NCBI GenBank assembly: GCA_900556465.1
Contig: USPK01000020.1
Coordinates: forward strand, 1-25,231
DNA length: 25,231 bases
DNA from: an uncultured Prevotella sp.
Lineage (GTDB): Bacteria > Bacteroidota > Bacteroidia > Bacteroidales > Bacteroidaceae
Direction of reading: 5' to 3'
Part shown: positions 15,647 to 23,372 of the stretch, one piece after another
Layout of the letters: every line of letters begins with the position of its first letter
Position numbering within the stretch: position 1 is the first letter of the stretch
Made by a program: the position numbers and the translations under genes
The notes under the pieces: generated by a model
Seen by the model: only the letters and a program-made list of their open reading frames with translations
What the model was told of the DNA's origin: nothing
Databases searched by the model: none

Positions 15647-17479
15647 TCAGAAGGGGAAGAGCAGCGGCAGGACAATCACCATGACTACGGCCAGGGCCAG
15701 CTGAAGCGGCAGACCCACTTTCACGTAGTCCACCGTCCGGTATCCGCCGGCCGCCATCACCAGCGCGTTAGGCGGCGTGGAGAAGGGCGAAGCGAAACAC
15801 ATGCTCGCCGCTACGGTCACGGCCATGAGGAAGGGCACGCCGCTCCACCCCTGTGCCGTGGCCGCAGCCAGGGCAATAGGCGCCATGAGCACGGCCGTTA
15901 CGGTGTTGGAGATGAAGAACGTCAGCAGCGACGTGGCCAGATAGATGGCAGCCAGCAGGACGTAGGGCCCGTAGCCGCCGAAGGCGCTCACCAGCGAGTG
16001 GGAGATGAGTTCGGACGCCCCCGTCTTTTCCAGTGCGGTCGACATGGGGAGCATGGCGCCGAAGAGCACGATGCTTTCCCAGTTGATGGATTTGTAAGCC
16101 TCCTCCACGTTGCGCAGACAGCCGGTGAACACCATGAGCACCGCGGCCACCATGACGGCGGTCACGGGCGCTACGGGGATGGCGTCGATGGCCATGACCG
16201 CGACCATGAGCAACATGATGACGGCGGCCACGGGGGCTTTGTAGTCGAGCGTCACGCGGCGGGCCTGCTCCAGGGGCTGGCCCATCACCACCCACTTGTC
16301 GTTCTCGCCCGCCAGGAGCGAAATCCGTTTCCACGAGCCCTGTACCAGCACCACGTCCGAGGCATGCAGGCGGATGTCCTTTATGTTGTCCAGCAAATAG
16401 TCGCCGTGGCGCCGCACGCCGAGTACGTTCACACCATAGTGTCCGCGGAAGTCGGCCTCCTGCACCGTGTGCCCGGCCAGCGACGACGTGGGCAGCAGCA
16501 GGATTTCCGCCATCCCGACGTCGTAGAAGCGCAGGCGTCCGGCCTCGCCCTCGGGCCCGGCCTCGAGCTGCATTTCCGCCACGAAGCGGTCCACGCGGTC
16601 GGTCGCGCCGCTCAGGTAGAGCACGTCGCCGGCAGCGAGTTCCACGTCGGTCGCGGCGTACTGTTCCACGCGCTTGAGGAGTTGTCCCCGGTCCTGCCGG
16701 ACGCGGCGCACCTCGAGTACCGTCACGCCGTAGCGGCCATAGACGTTGAGGGCGCGCACCGTCTGTCCCACCAGCGGCGAACGGTCCGTCACGCGCCAGG
16801 GCGCCACGCCCGCCATCAGCTGATACTCCGCCGCCAGCTGTTCCAGCGACTTGCCGCCCCCCTGCTTCTGCTCCGGCTCGCGGCTCTTCAGGAAGCGGCG
16901 CGACAGCGGTATGAGCACCACGACGCCCACCGCGATGCAGATGAGGCCCACGGGGGTGAACGAGAAGAAGCCCAGCGGCTCATAGCCGGCCTGCGTCAGC
17001 ACGTCGCGGACAATCAGGTTCGGCGGTGTACCAATAAGGGTCAGCATACCGCCCATGCTCCCGGCGAAAGCCAGCGGCATGAGGAAACGGGCAGACGAAA
17101 GGCCCGCAGCCCGCGCCATGCTCACCACGATGGGCAGCATCAGGGCCACGGTGCCCGTGTTGCTGACAAAGGCGCCGACAAACGAGGTCGTGAGCATCAG
17201 CAATACGAAGAGGCGCGTCTCGCTGTTGCCCGCCAGGCCCAGGATGCGGCTGCCGAGCATCTTGGCCAGACCGGTCGAGAAGATGCCGCCGCCCACGATG
17301 AACAGCCCCACCATCATGATGACCAGCGGGTTGGAAAATCCGGACAGGGCCTCTTCCGGCGTCAGCACGCCGGTGAGTACCAAAGCCAGGGCGGCGCAGA
17401 TGGCCACCAGGTCCGAGCGTATGCGCCCGGTGACAAAGAGGACGGCCGCTAAGGCCAGGATGATGAGTGTCGCGGTCAT
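15647..17479 (-). CDS. SLC13 (DASS) family transporter with two TrkA-C domains
   Basis: 610 residues, inner membrane. Many hydrophobic segments flank a soluble central part (about 200-375) that holds two TrkA-C (RCK_C)-like domains (VGQTVRALNVYGRYGVTVLEVRR, written here as its two ends, and a second near LAGHTVQEADFRGHYGV). The two inverted transport halves carry the paired family motifs: SNTGTVALMLP (106-116) with GTPPNL (150-155), and SNTVTAVLMAP with FSTPPNALV near the C-terminus. SLC13 members carry sulfate or di/tricarboxylates with Na+. The substrate here is unknown; the TrkA-C insertion is common in putative sulfate or anion carriers. It has its own promoter and stands alone. Confidence 0.9.
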   Translation of the reverse strand: MTATLIILALAAVLFVTGRIRSDLVAICAALALVLTGVLTPEEALSGFSNPLVIMMVGLFIVGGGIFSTGLAKMLGSRILGLAGNSETRLFVLLMLTTSFVGAFVSNTGTVALMLPIVVSMARAAGLSSARFLMPLAFAGSMGGMLTLIGTPPNLIVRDVLTQAGYEPLGFFSFTPVGLICIAVGVVVLIPLSRRFLKSREPEQKQGGGKSLEQLAAEYQLMAGVAPWRVTDRSPLVGQTVRALNVYGRYGVTVLEVRRVRQDRGQLLKRVEQYAATDVELAAGDVLYLSGATDRVDRFVAEMQLEAGPEGEAGRLRFYDVGMAEILLLPTSSLAGHTVQEADFRGHYGVNVLGVRRHGDYLLDNIKDIRLHASDVVLVQGSWKRISLLAGENDKWVVMGQPLEQARRVTLDYKAPVAAVIMLLMVAVMAIDAIPVAPVTAVMVAAVLMVFTGCLRNVEEAYKSINWESIVLFGAMLPMSTALEKTGASELISHSLVSAFGGYGPYVLLAAIYLATSLLTFFISNTVTAVLMAPIALAAATAQGWSGVPFLMAVTVAASMCFASPFSTPPNALVMAAGGYRTVDYVKVGLPLQLALAVVMVIVLPLLFPF

Positions 17480-17522
17480 GGGTCAGAAATGCTTAAATGG
17501 GGATAAAAACGACTTGCGGAGG

Positions 17523-17553
17523 TAAAGATACGAAAAAAACCGGGAACGGCCAA
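17523..17553 (-). promoter_or_regulatory. Promoter of the SLC13 transporter gene
   Basis: On the minus strand TTG (17551-17553), then 20 nt, then TATCTTTA (17523-17530), one base off the -7 consensus. It lies about 44 nt before the transporter ATG. Confidence 0.65.
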
Positions 17554-17607
17554 CGCTTGCCGCTTGCCGTCGGTCCGCCCCGCCGGCGACGGCCGCCGCC
17601 GACCGTC

Positions 17608-17663
17608 CGCGTAAAAACTGGGCTTAGCCCCGTCGCGACGGGGCTAAGCCCAGTTTTTACGCG
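17608..17663. repeat. 56-bp perfect palindrome, repeat copy 3 and probable two-way terminator
   Basis: Both 28-bp halves match exactly around 17635/17636; the centre reads CCCCGTCG/CGACGGGG and the outer arms end in GTAAAAAC and GTTTTTAC. In either direction the transcript forms a GC-rich stem followed by five U, so it can work as a bidirectional terminator. It is 19 bp past the dusB stop and upstream of the transporter promoter. CTAAGG next to it (17664-17670) and the CCCGTCG core tie it to the elements at 1-20 and 8844-8903. Confidence 0.9.
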
Positions 17664-17682
17664 CCTAAGGGGCGTGGCGCGC

Positions 17683-18756
17683 TCAATTACCGGCCGGCGG
17701 AGCGGCCTGTTGCGCCGCGGCGGCGGCCGTGGCCCCGGCCTCGCGGGCCCGGATCAGGGGACGCGTGGACTCCATGATGTCGAACAGCTCGCCGACCGTG
17801 TTGGCCCGGAGCATGGCCACGCGCGTGGGGCGGAAGTCGGGCAGGCCCTTGAACAGCGGCGAAGCGGCCAGGTGACGGCGGATGTGGAGAATGCCGCCGT
17901 ATTCGCCGCCGCGCGCCACGCTTTGCCGCACCTGCTCCTCGAGGACGTCGAGCTTCCAGTCGGCAGAGAGCGGCGCGTAGGCGCTGTCCACGACGCCGGC
18001 CACGCTGAAGGGCGCGCCGTCGAGGGCATCGCGCATTTCCTTGAATACCCAGGGGCGGCCGAACGTGGCGCGCCCTACCATCACGGCGTCGACGCCGTAG
18101 GTCTCGAAAGCGCGGCGGGCATCGTCGCCCGTAGCGAGGTCGCCGTTTCCGATAATGGGGATGCGCATGCGCGGGTTGCGCTTCACCTCGCCTATCAGGG
18201 TCCAGTCCGCCTCCCCGGTGTACATCTGCGCGCGGGTACGACCGTGGATGGTGAGCGCCTGGATGCCGCAATCCTGCAACTGCTCGGCCAGGGCGACAAT
18301 GTCCTGGTGGTCGGCGTCCCAGCCCAGGCGGGTCTTGGCCGTTACGGGCACGGGCACGGCGCCTACCACGGCGCGCGTAATCTCCAGCATCAGGGGCACG
18401 TTGCGCAGCAGTCCGGCGCCGGCGCCCTTGCCGGCCACCCGCTTCACCGGGCAGCCGAAGTTCAGATCGAGCACGTCGGGCCGCGCACGCTCCACGACGA
18501 TTTGCGCCGCGTCGCGCACGGCCACGGGGTCCTTGCCGTAGATCTGTATGGCCACGGGGCGCTCCTCGTCGCACACGACGAGCTTCTCCAGGCTCTTGTT
18601 CACCAGGCGCACCAAGGCATCGGCGGCCACGAACTCCGAGTAGACCATCGAGGCCCCCAGCCGGCGGCAGAGCAGGCGGAAGGCGCGGTCGGTGACGTCC
18701 TCCATCGGGGCGAGCAGTACGGGGCGGGGGCCCAAGTCGATATTTCCGATTTTCAT
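17683..18756 (-). CDS. dusB: tRNA-dihydrouridine synthase (DusB type)
   Basis: 357 residues, FMN-dependent TIM barrel that reduces specific uridines in tRNA to dihydrouridine with NADPH. MKIGNIDLG and LLAPMEDVTDRAFR (14-27) open the barrel. Cys102 in LNFGCPVKRV is the catalytic cysteine, Lys141 in KTRLGW and His171 in IHGRTRAQMYTG contact substrate and flavin, and IGNGD (202-206) and VGRATFGRPW bind FMN phosphate. The C-terminal helical domain ends in an Ala-rich tail of low complexity. It is the last gene of the argB-started run, 10 bp after the CPBP protease gene and just ahead of the 56-bp palindrome. Confidence 0.95.
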   Translation of the reverse strand: MKIGNIDLGPRPVLLAPMEDVTDRAFRLLCRRLGASMVYSEFVAADALVRLVNKSLEKLVVCDEERPVAIQIYGKDPVAVRDAAQIVVERARPDVLDLNFGCPVKRVAGKGAGAGLLRNVPLMLEITRAVVGAVPVPVTAKTRLGWDADHQDIVALAEQLQDCGIQALTIHGRTRAQMYTGEADWTLIGEVKRNPRMRIPIIGNGDLATGDDARRAFETYGVDAVMVGRATFGRPWVFKEMRDALDGAPFSVAGVVDSAYAPLSADWKLDVLEEQVRQSVARGGEYGGILHIRRHLAASPLFKGLPDFRPTRVAMLRANTVGELFDIMESTRPLIRAREAGATAAAAAQQAAPPAGN

Positions 18757-18766
18757 CGCAGAGAGG

Positions 18767-19576
18767 CTATGAAGTTTGAGAATGAGGGCCGGCGGCCGGA
18801 CGGTCCGTCGGAGGAGGGCTGCCGCCTGCCAGCCGCAGCCGGGGCCAGCTCAGCACGACCAGGCCGACGCCGGCCAGCAACAAGAGGGCGCCCAGAAGGA
18901 GCTGCGACGTCAGGTCGAGGGGCGTCAGGCTGACTTCCAGATCGGGACGGAAGAGGAACAACATGGCCAGACTGTTGTTCAGGATATGGGCCGGCAGGCT
19001 GAGGCGGATGTCGCCCGTGCGCACATAGAGCAGGCCCAGCAGGAATCCGAGCAGCGCGGCGGGCAGGGCCTGGGCGAGGTTGCCGTGAACCAGGGCGAAC
19101 ACGAGGGCGGCCACCGCAGCGGCGCCCACGGGGTGCAGGCCGCGAAGGGTGAGCTGCCGCTGTATGCCTTCGCGGAAGACGTATTCTTCCACAAGGGGCC
19201 CCGCCACGCAGAGCAGGAACAGACAGAGCGGCTCGTCCTTCATGGCGTCGAACAGGGCCGTCTGGCCGCCGTCGTCGAGCATCAGGGGCTCGAGCAGCAG
19301 GCTCAGCCCCAGCGCAACGAGCAGCACGCCCGGCAGAACCAGCGCCAACGCCCAGCGCGAACGCAGGCGCACCGGGACAAACGGATGGCTGCGCACGAGG
19401 CCCGTCGCTGTGAGTACGACCAGCAGGAGCACTTCGCAGACCAGGAGGCCGATGCCCTGGAAAATGGGGTCGACCCCGGCGGAGAGGCCCCAGAGCTTCT
19501 GGAGCACCATGCCCAGGCAGAAGGCGACAATCTGGGTCGCTATGAAGAGGAAGAGGATGATAAGGGCTTTTTTCAT
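18767..19576 (-). CDS. CPBP family intramembrane glutamic protease
   Basis: 269 residues with about seven or eight membrane segments. The CPBP (Abi/CAAX-like) motifs are all present: EExxxR as Glu130, Glu131 and Arg135, then His164 in LVHGN, and His197 with Asn200/Asn201 in AHILNN. These form the active site of the glutamic protease family that includes Rce1. Targets of bacterial members are mostly unknown; some process peptides or provide self-immunity. The C-terminus beyond about 245 is a Pro-rich cytoplasmic or periplasmic tail. It lies 19 bp after ribF and 10 bp before dusB, so its place in the run gives no clear clue to its substrate. Confidence 0.9.
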   Translation of the reverse strand: MKKALIILFLFIATQIVAFCLGMVLQKLWGLSAGVDPIFQGIGLLVCEVLLLVVLTATGLVRSHPFVPVRLRSRWALALVLPGVLLVALGLSLLLEPLMLDDGGQTALFDAMKDEPLCLFLLCVAGPLVEEYVFREGIQRQLTLRGLHPVGAAAVAALVFALVHGNLAQALPAALLGFLLGLLYVRTGDIRLSLPAHILNNSLAMLFLFRPDLEVSLTPLDLTSQLLLGALLLLAGVGLVVLSWPRLRLAGGSPPPTDRPAAGPHSQTS

Positions 19577-19595
19577 TTCCGGATACGGGAAGGGA

Positions 19596-20528
19596 TTAAG
19601 GGGTCAGGAGCTGGCGGCAGCGGACCGCGTCGGCGCGCAACTGGGCCTGGAGTTCGGCCAGCGAGGCGAAACGCTGCTCGTCGCGCAGCCGGTGGAGGAA
19701 ACGCAGGGAGAGTTCGCGCCCGTACAGGTTGCCGTCGAAGTCGAAAAGGTGTGCTTCGATGGTGGGGCCGCGCCCGTCGTCGAGCGTAGGCCGCCAGCCG
19801 ATGTTGAGCATGGCGCCGTAGGTGCGGCCGCCGACCGTAGCCTCGATGGCATAGACCCCGCGCCCGGGGACGAGCTTGTCGGGATGGGAGGGCCGGAGAT
19901 TGGCCGTCGGGAAACCGAGGTCGCGGCCCACGTGGCGACCCTCTACGACGGTGCCGCCGAGGACGTAGGGACGCCCCAGGCACTGACGGGCCCGCTCCAC
20001 GTTGCCGCCCTCGAGCAGGCGGCGGACGGTGGAGGAACTGACGGTGAACTCCTCCGTGCGGAATGCCTTTGCCGGAAGAACGTCGATGCCCAGCGCACGC
20101 CCTTCGGCCTGGTAGTCGGCCGGCGTGGCGCCTGTGTCGCTGCCGAAGTGGTGGTCGTAGCCGACGACGAGGCTACAGACGCCAAACGCGTCGCGCAGGT
20201 AGCGCGCCATGAACTGGGCCGAAGTGAGCGCCGCCATGGTTTTGGAAAAATGGAGCACGGCGCAGGCATCGACTCCGCACTCACGCAGCAGCTCGAGCTT
20301 CTCGGGCAGCGTCGTGAGCAGGGCGGGACGGTAGTCGGCCGACAGCACCTGGCGTGGATGTTCGGCAAAGGTGACGGCCAGGGCGGCAGCCCCGAGGCGC
20401 CGGGCCTCGGCCTGCACCTGACGCAAGAGGTACTGGTGGCCCAGATGAACGCCGTCGAAAAATCCGACCGTGGCCACGGCCGGGGTAACGGGACGCCCGG
20501 TGAAGGAAATGATTTCGTAGTCTGTCAT
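19596..20528 (-). CDS. ribF: Bifunctional riboflavin kinase/FAD synthetase
   Basis: 310 residues, the usual size. It phosphorylates riboflavin to FMN and adenylates FMN to FAD. The N-terminal nucleotidyltransferase has GFFDGVHLGH (22-31) and the later SSSTVRRLL (164-172). The C-terminal kinase domain has GRDLGFPTANL (201-211), followed by GVYAIEATVGGRTYGAMLN. An open frame reaches 20765, but the upstream part overlaps the HAD gene and is Arg-rich noise; the ATG at 20528 (MTDYEIISF) fits. It is 41 bp after the HAD gene. Its products are the cofactors used by DusB three genes on, though the operon as a whole looks like a mixed housekeeping set. Confidence 0.96.
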   Translation of the reverse strand: MTDYEIISFTGRPVTPAVATVGFFDGVHLGHQYLLRQVQAEARRLGAAALAVTFAEHPRQVLSADYRPALLTTLPEKLELLRECGVDACAVLHFSKTMAALTSAQFMARYLRDAFGVCSLVVGYDHHFGSDTGATPADYQAEGRALGIDVLPAKAFRTEEFTVSSSTVRRLLEGGNVERARQCLGRPYVLGGTVVEGRHVGRDLGFPTANLRPSHPDKLVPGRGVYAIEATVGGRTYGAMLNIGWRPTLDDGRGPTIEAHLFDFDGNLYGRELSLRFLHRLRDEQRFASLAELQAQLRADAVRCRQLLTP

Positions 20529-20569
20529 GTACGGGGATGGGGAGAAATGGGCTTGACGGAGGGGACCGC

Positions 20570-21193
20570 TCAGGAACGATAGACGCCGTCGGGCGTAAAA
20601 TAGTTGAGCCAGGCGCCGCCGGCGGGGGCAAGGCGTGCCTGGAAGCCGCAACGGCGTGCGGCCTCGCAGTTTTCCTCGCAGTCGTCGAAGAAAAGAATCT
20701 GGTCCGCCGGGCAACCGATGCCTTCCTGCACGGCCCGATAAATGGCGGGCGAGGGTTTCTCGCACCCCAGCTCGTAGGAAAGGAACGCGCGGCGGAAAAA
20801 GTCGCTGAACTGGTGGCCCTGATAACGGAAGTAGCCGTTGACGGCCATGTCCCAGTGGATGGGGTTCGTATTGCTCAGGACGTAGAGTGGGTAGTGGCGG
20901 GCAATGCGCAGGAGCATGTCGAGCCGCTCGGAGGGCACGCCGACCAGATACTGCTGCCAGGCGCCGACAATCTGCTGGTCCGTCAGACCGGGCTGACCGC
21001 TCAGGCCGCGCACCTGCTCGCAGAACTGGGGGACGCTGACTTCGCCGCGCTCCAGCCGGGAGAGCAGGCCGCTCTGGGCATAGGTGCCGAGGAAGGGACG
21101 TACGTCGAAACCGAGGGCATCGAAGGCCCGGACGCAGCGCGAGGCGTCGAGGTCGACCAGCACGCCGCCAAAATCGAAGAGTAAGTTCATCAT
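20570..21193 (-). CDS. HAD-superfamily hydrolase (YihX-like)
   Basis: About 207 residues. Motif I reads FDFGGVLVDLD, with the nucleophile Asp but Gly in place of the second Asp, as in the YihX-like branch. Motif II is LSNTNP, motif III ELGCEKPSPAIY and motif IV ILFFDDCEENCEAA. This branch includes sugar-phosphate and nucleotide phosphatases. The nearness to ribF invites the idea of an FMN or riboflavin-precursor phosphatase, but that is only a guess from position. Start is uncertain: ATGs at 21208, 21193 and 21190 all work; I took 21193, which puts motif I near the N-terminus as in relatives. Confidence 0.88.
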   Translation of the reverse strand: MMNLLFDFGGVLVDLDASRCVRAFDALGFDVRPFLGTYAQSGLLSRLERGEVSVPQFCEQVRGLSGQPGLTDQQIVGAWQQYLVGVPSERLDMLLRIARHYPLYVLSNTNPIHWDMAVNGYFRYQGHQFSDFFRRAFLSYELGCEKPSPAIYRAVQEGIGCPADQILFFDDCEENCEAARRCGFQARLAPAGGAWLNYFTPDGVYRS

Positions 21194-21238
21194 GTGCAAA
21201 TCTGTCAAGGGTTGGTGTGAGGAATCCCCGGGCCGGCG

Positions 21239-22477
21239 TCAGGCCTTCACCAGCTTGTAGAGTTTGTCGGAGGGACGGATTTTTCCGGGAACGGGAATGG
21301 AGACGGTCTGCCCCTTGGTGGCCTGCGGGACCGGCCCGTCGTCGAGATGGAGCTCGGTGGCGTCGAAATAGAGCGCCCCGGTGGTGGGGCCGATGACCAG
21401 GAGGCGGTCGCCGACGACTATGTCGGCCGCTTCGAGGCGGAACTCTCCGACGCCCAGCCGGGCGTAATACTTTGTCCCCTTACCGGCATATACTTTTTTC
21501 TCCGTGGCGCTGGAGCCGTACTTGTTGCTCCACTCGCCGAGACGGCGGCCCAGGTAGTAGCCGTCCCAGAAGCCGCGGTTGAAGACGGTGGCCAGACGGG
21601 CGTCCCACTCGGCGACGCGCTCGGGGGTGAACGTGCCGTCGCACACGGCCGCTATGGCTTCGCGGTAGCAGCGGACCACGGTGTAGACGTACTCGGCACT
21701 GCGCGCCCGGCCCTCTATCTTGAACACGCGGACGCCGGCCTCCATCATTTTGTCGATGAACCCGATGGTCTTCAAGTCCTTCGGGCTCATGATGTACTGG
21801 TTGTCGATGTCGAGCTCCAGGCCCGTCTCGCGGTCGCGCACGGTGTAGCCGCGGCGGCATACCTGCATACACTCGCCGCGGTTGGCGGAGTGGCCCAGAT
21901 TGTCGAGCGAGAGGTAGCACTTCCCGCTGACGGCCATGCAGAGCGCGCCGTGGCAAAACATCTCGATGCGGACGGGCTGCCCGGACGGGCCGCACAGATG
22001 CTCGCGCCCGATGAAGTCGTAGATGTGGCGGACCTGCGTGAGGTTAAGCTCGCGGGCGAGGACCACGACGTCGGCATAGCGCGAATAGAAACGCAGGGCC
22101 TCGGTGTTGGAAATGTTCAACTGGGTGGAGAGATGGACTTCCTGCCCGATGCGATGGCAGTAGTCGAGGACGGAAACGTCCGAAGCGATAATGGCGGAAA
22201 TGCCGGCCTCGCGGGCTGCGTCGCAGATGCGGTGCATGAGGTCCATGTCCTCATCGTAAATAATAGTGTTGACCGTGAGATAGGCCCGCACGCCCCGGGC
22301 CGCACAGGTTGCGGCGATGTCGCGCAGGTCGTCGATGGTGAAGTGGCTGGCGGAACGGGCCCGCATATTGAGCGACTCGATGCCGAAATATACGGAGCCG
22401 GCGCCGGCCTCGAGAGCGGCGGCCAGAGCTTCGCGCGAACCGGCCGGAGCCATGATTTCGTAATTACCGGGTTGCAT
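21239..22477 (-). CDS. Peptidase U32 family protein (TrhP/RlhA-like RNA hydroxylase)
   Basis: 412 residues. It starts YEIMAPAGSREALAAALEAGA and carries the U32 signature around EMFCHGALCMAVSGKC (172-187). Four cysteines at 180, 187, 203 and 207 have a spacing like that of the iron-sulfur site in E. coli RlhA and TrhP. Those two proteins are needed for prephenate-dependent hydroxylation of a cytidine in 23S rRNA and of U34 in certain tRNAs; the old peptidase label comes from collagenase-type relatives. Length and sequence suggest the TrhP (YegQ) side, but I cannot separate the subfamilies by eye. It lies 3 bp after argB. With dusB in the same run there may be a tRNA-modification theme. Confidence 0.88.
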   Translation of the reverse strand: MQPGNYEIMAPAGSREALAAALEAGAGSVYFGIESLNMRARSASHFTIDDLRDIAATCAARGVRAYLTVNTIIYDEDMDLMHRICDAAREAGISAIIASDVSVLDYCHRIGQEVHLSTQLNISNTEALRFYSRYADVVVLARELNLTQVRHIYDFIGREHLCGPSGQPVRIEMFCHGALCMAVSGKCYLSLDNLGHSANRGECMQVCRRGYTVRDRETGLELDIDNQYIMSPKDLKTIGFIDKMMEAGVRVFKIEGRARSAEYVYTVVRCYREAIAAVCDGTFTPERVAEWDARLATVFNRGFWDGYYLGRRLGEWSNKYGSSATEKKVYAGKGTKYYARLGVGEFRLEAADIVVGDRLLVIGPTTGALYFDATELHLDDGPVPQATKGQTVSIPVPGKIRPSDKLYKLVKA

Positions 22478-22480
22478 GGG

Positions 22481-23254
22481 CTAAGCGTGTATCAAGGTCC
22501 CGCGCCCCGCAGCCCAGGCGTCGGCACAGGTAATCAGCACCCGCGAGACGCCGGCCTCGACGGCGGCCAGACAGTTTTCGAGTTTGGGAATCATGCCGCC
22601 GGAGACGGTCCCGTCGGCCTTGAGCGCCTCGAACGTGGCGCGGTCTATCTCGGGGATGACACTGGCCTCGTCGTCGGGCCGACGCAGGACGCCGGCGTGC
22701 TCGAAGCAGTAGACGAGCGTCACGTCGAAATAGGCGGCGAGCGCCTTGGCCGTCTCGCCGGCAATGGTATCGGCATTGGTGTTGAGCAACTGTCCCGCAC
22801 CGTCGTGCGTCAGCGGCGCCAGGACGGGCACGATGCCGGACTGCAACAGGTCGGCCAGCCGCCGGCCGTCCACACGGTCCACGTCGCCGACGTAACCGTA
22901 GTCGACTTCCGTCCCCGTGCGGCGGTGCGAACGGATAACGTCCATGTCGGCACCGGTCAGGCCGAGCGCGGGGACGCCGCAGGCCACCAGGCGGGCCACT
23001 ATCTGCTTGTTGACAAGTCCGCCATAAACCATCGTGACGACGCGGAGCATGTCGGCGTCGGTGACGCGGCGCCCGCCGACCATAACGGTCTGCAGGCCGA
23101 GCCGCGCGGCGACTTCGGTAGCCGTCCGTCCGCCGCCGTGTACCAGAAGGCGCGGGCCGGACTGGGCGGCGAAAGAGTGGACGAGGTCCGTAAGGGTGGC
23201 CTCGTTTTCCACAATCTTCCCGCCCACTTTGAGTAGGGTGAGTTGCGCTTTCAT
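22481..23254 (-). CDS. argB: Acetylglutamate kinase
   Basis: 257 residues. It phosphorylates N-acetyl-L-glutamate in the second step of arginine synthesis. KVGGK (9-13) is the catalytic-lysine phosphate-binding loop, LLVHGGGR (37-43 or so) the substrate loop, and GRRVTDADML (61-70) and the later NTNADTIAGETA are typical of the amino-acid kinase fold. An extension to an ATG at 23380 is open, but it would cross the promoter at 23280-23310 and the manC stop. The ATG at 23254 gives the standard N-terminus. It is the first gene of a six-gene run. No ARG box could be recognised. Confidence 0.95.
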   Translation of the reverse strand: MKAQLTLLKVGGKIVENEATLTDLVHSFAAQSGPRLLVHGGGRTATEVAARLGLQTVMVGGRRVTDADMLRVVTMVYGGLVNKQIVARLVACGVPALGLTGADMDVIRSHRRTGTEVDYGYVGDVDRVDGRRLADLLQSGIVPVLAPLTHDGAGQLLNTNADTIAGETAKALAAYFDVTLVYCFEHAGVLRRPDDEASVIPEIDRATFEALKADGTVSGGMIPKLENCLAAVEAGVSRVLITCADAWAAGRGTLIHA

Positions 23255-23279
23255 ACAGAAAGAATGCTTGTTATGGCTG

Positions 23280-23310
23280 CAAAGGTACAAAAATAAGCCG
23301 AGAGCGGAAA
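23280..23310 (-). promoter_or_regulatory. Promoter of the argB-dusB run
   Basis: On the minus strand TTT (23308-23310), 20 nt, then TACCTTTG (23280-23287), a full -7 match, 25 nt before the argB ATG. The upstream element lies inside the manC terminator stem. Confidence 0.7.
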
Positions 23311-23342
23311 CACGCCCTTGCGGCAGTGCGCGTTTCCTGCTC
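23289..23342 (-). terminator. Terminator of manC overlapping the argB promoter
   Basis: On the minus strand GAGC-A-GGAAACGCGC (23342-23328) pairs with GCGTGTTTCCGCTC (23315-23302), 14 pairs with one bulge and one G-U. TCGGCTTATTTTT (to 23289) follows. The U-tract starts about 6 nt after the stem, somewhat far, so strength is uncertain. Confidence 0.55.
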
Positions 23343-23372
23343 CCGGCCAATGAGGACCGTAACAAAAAAGGG

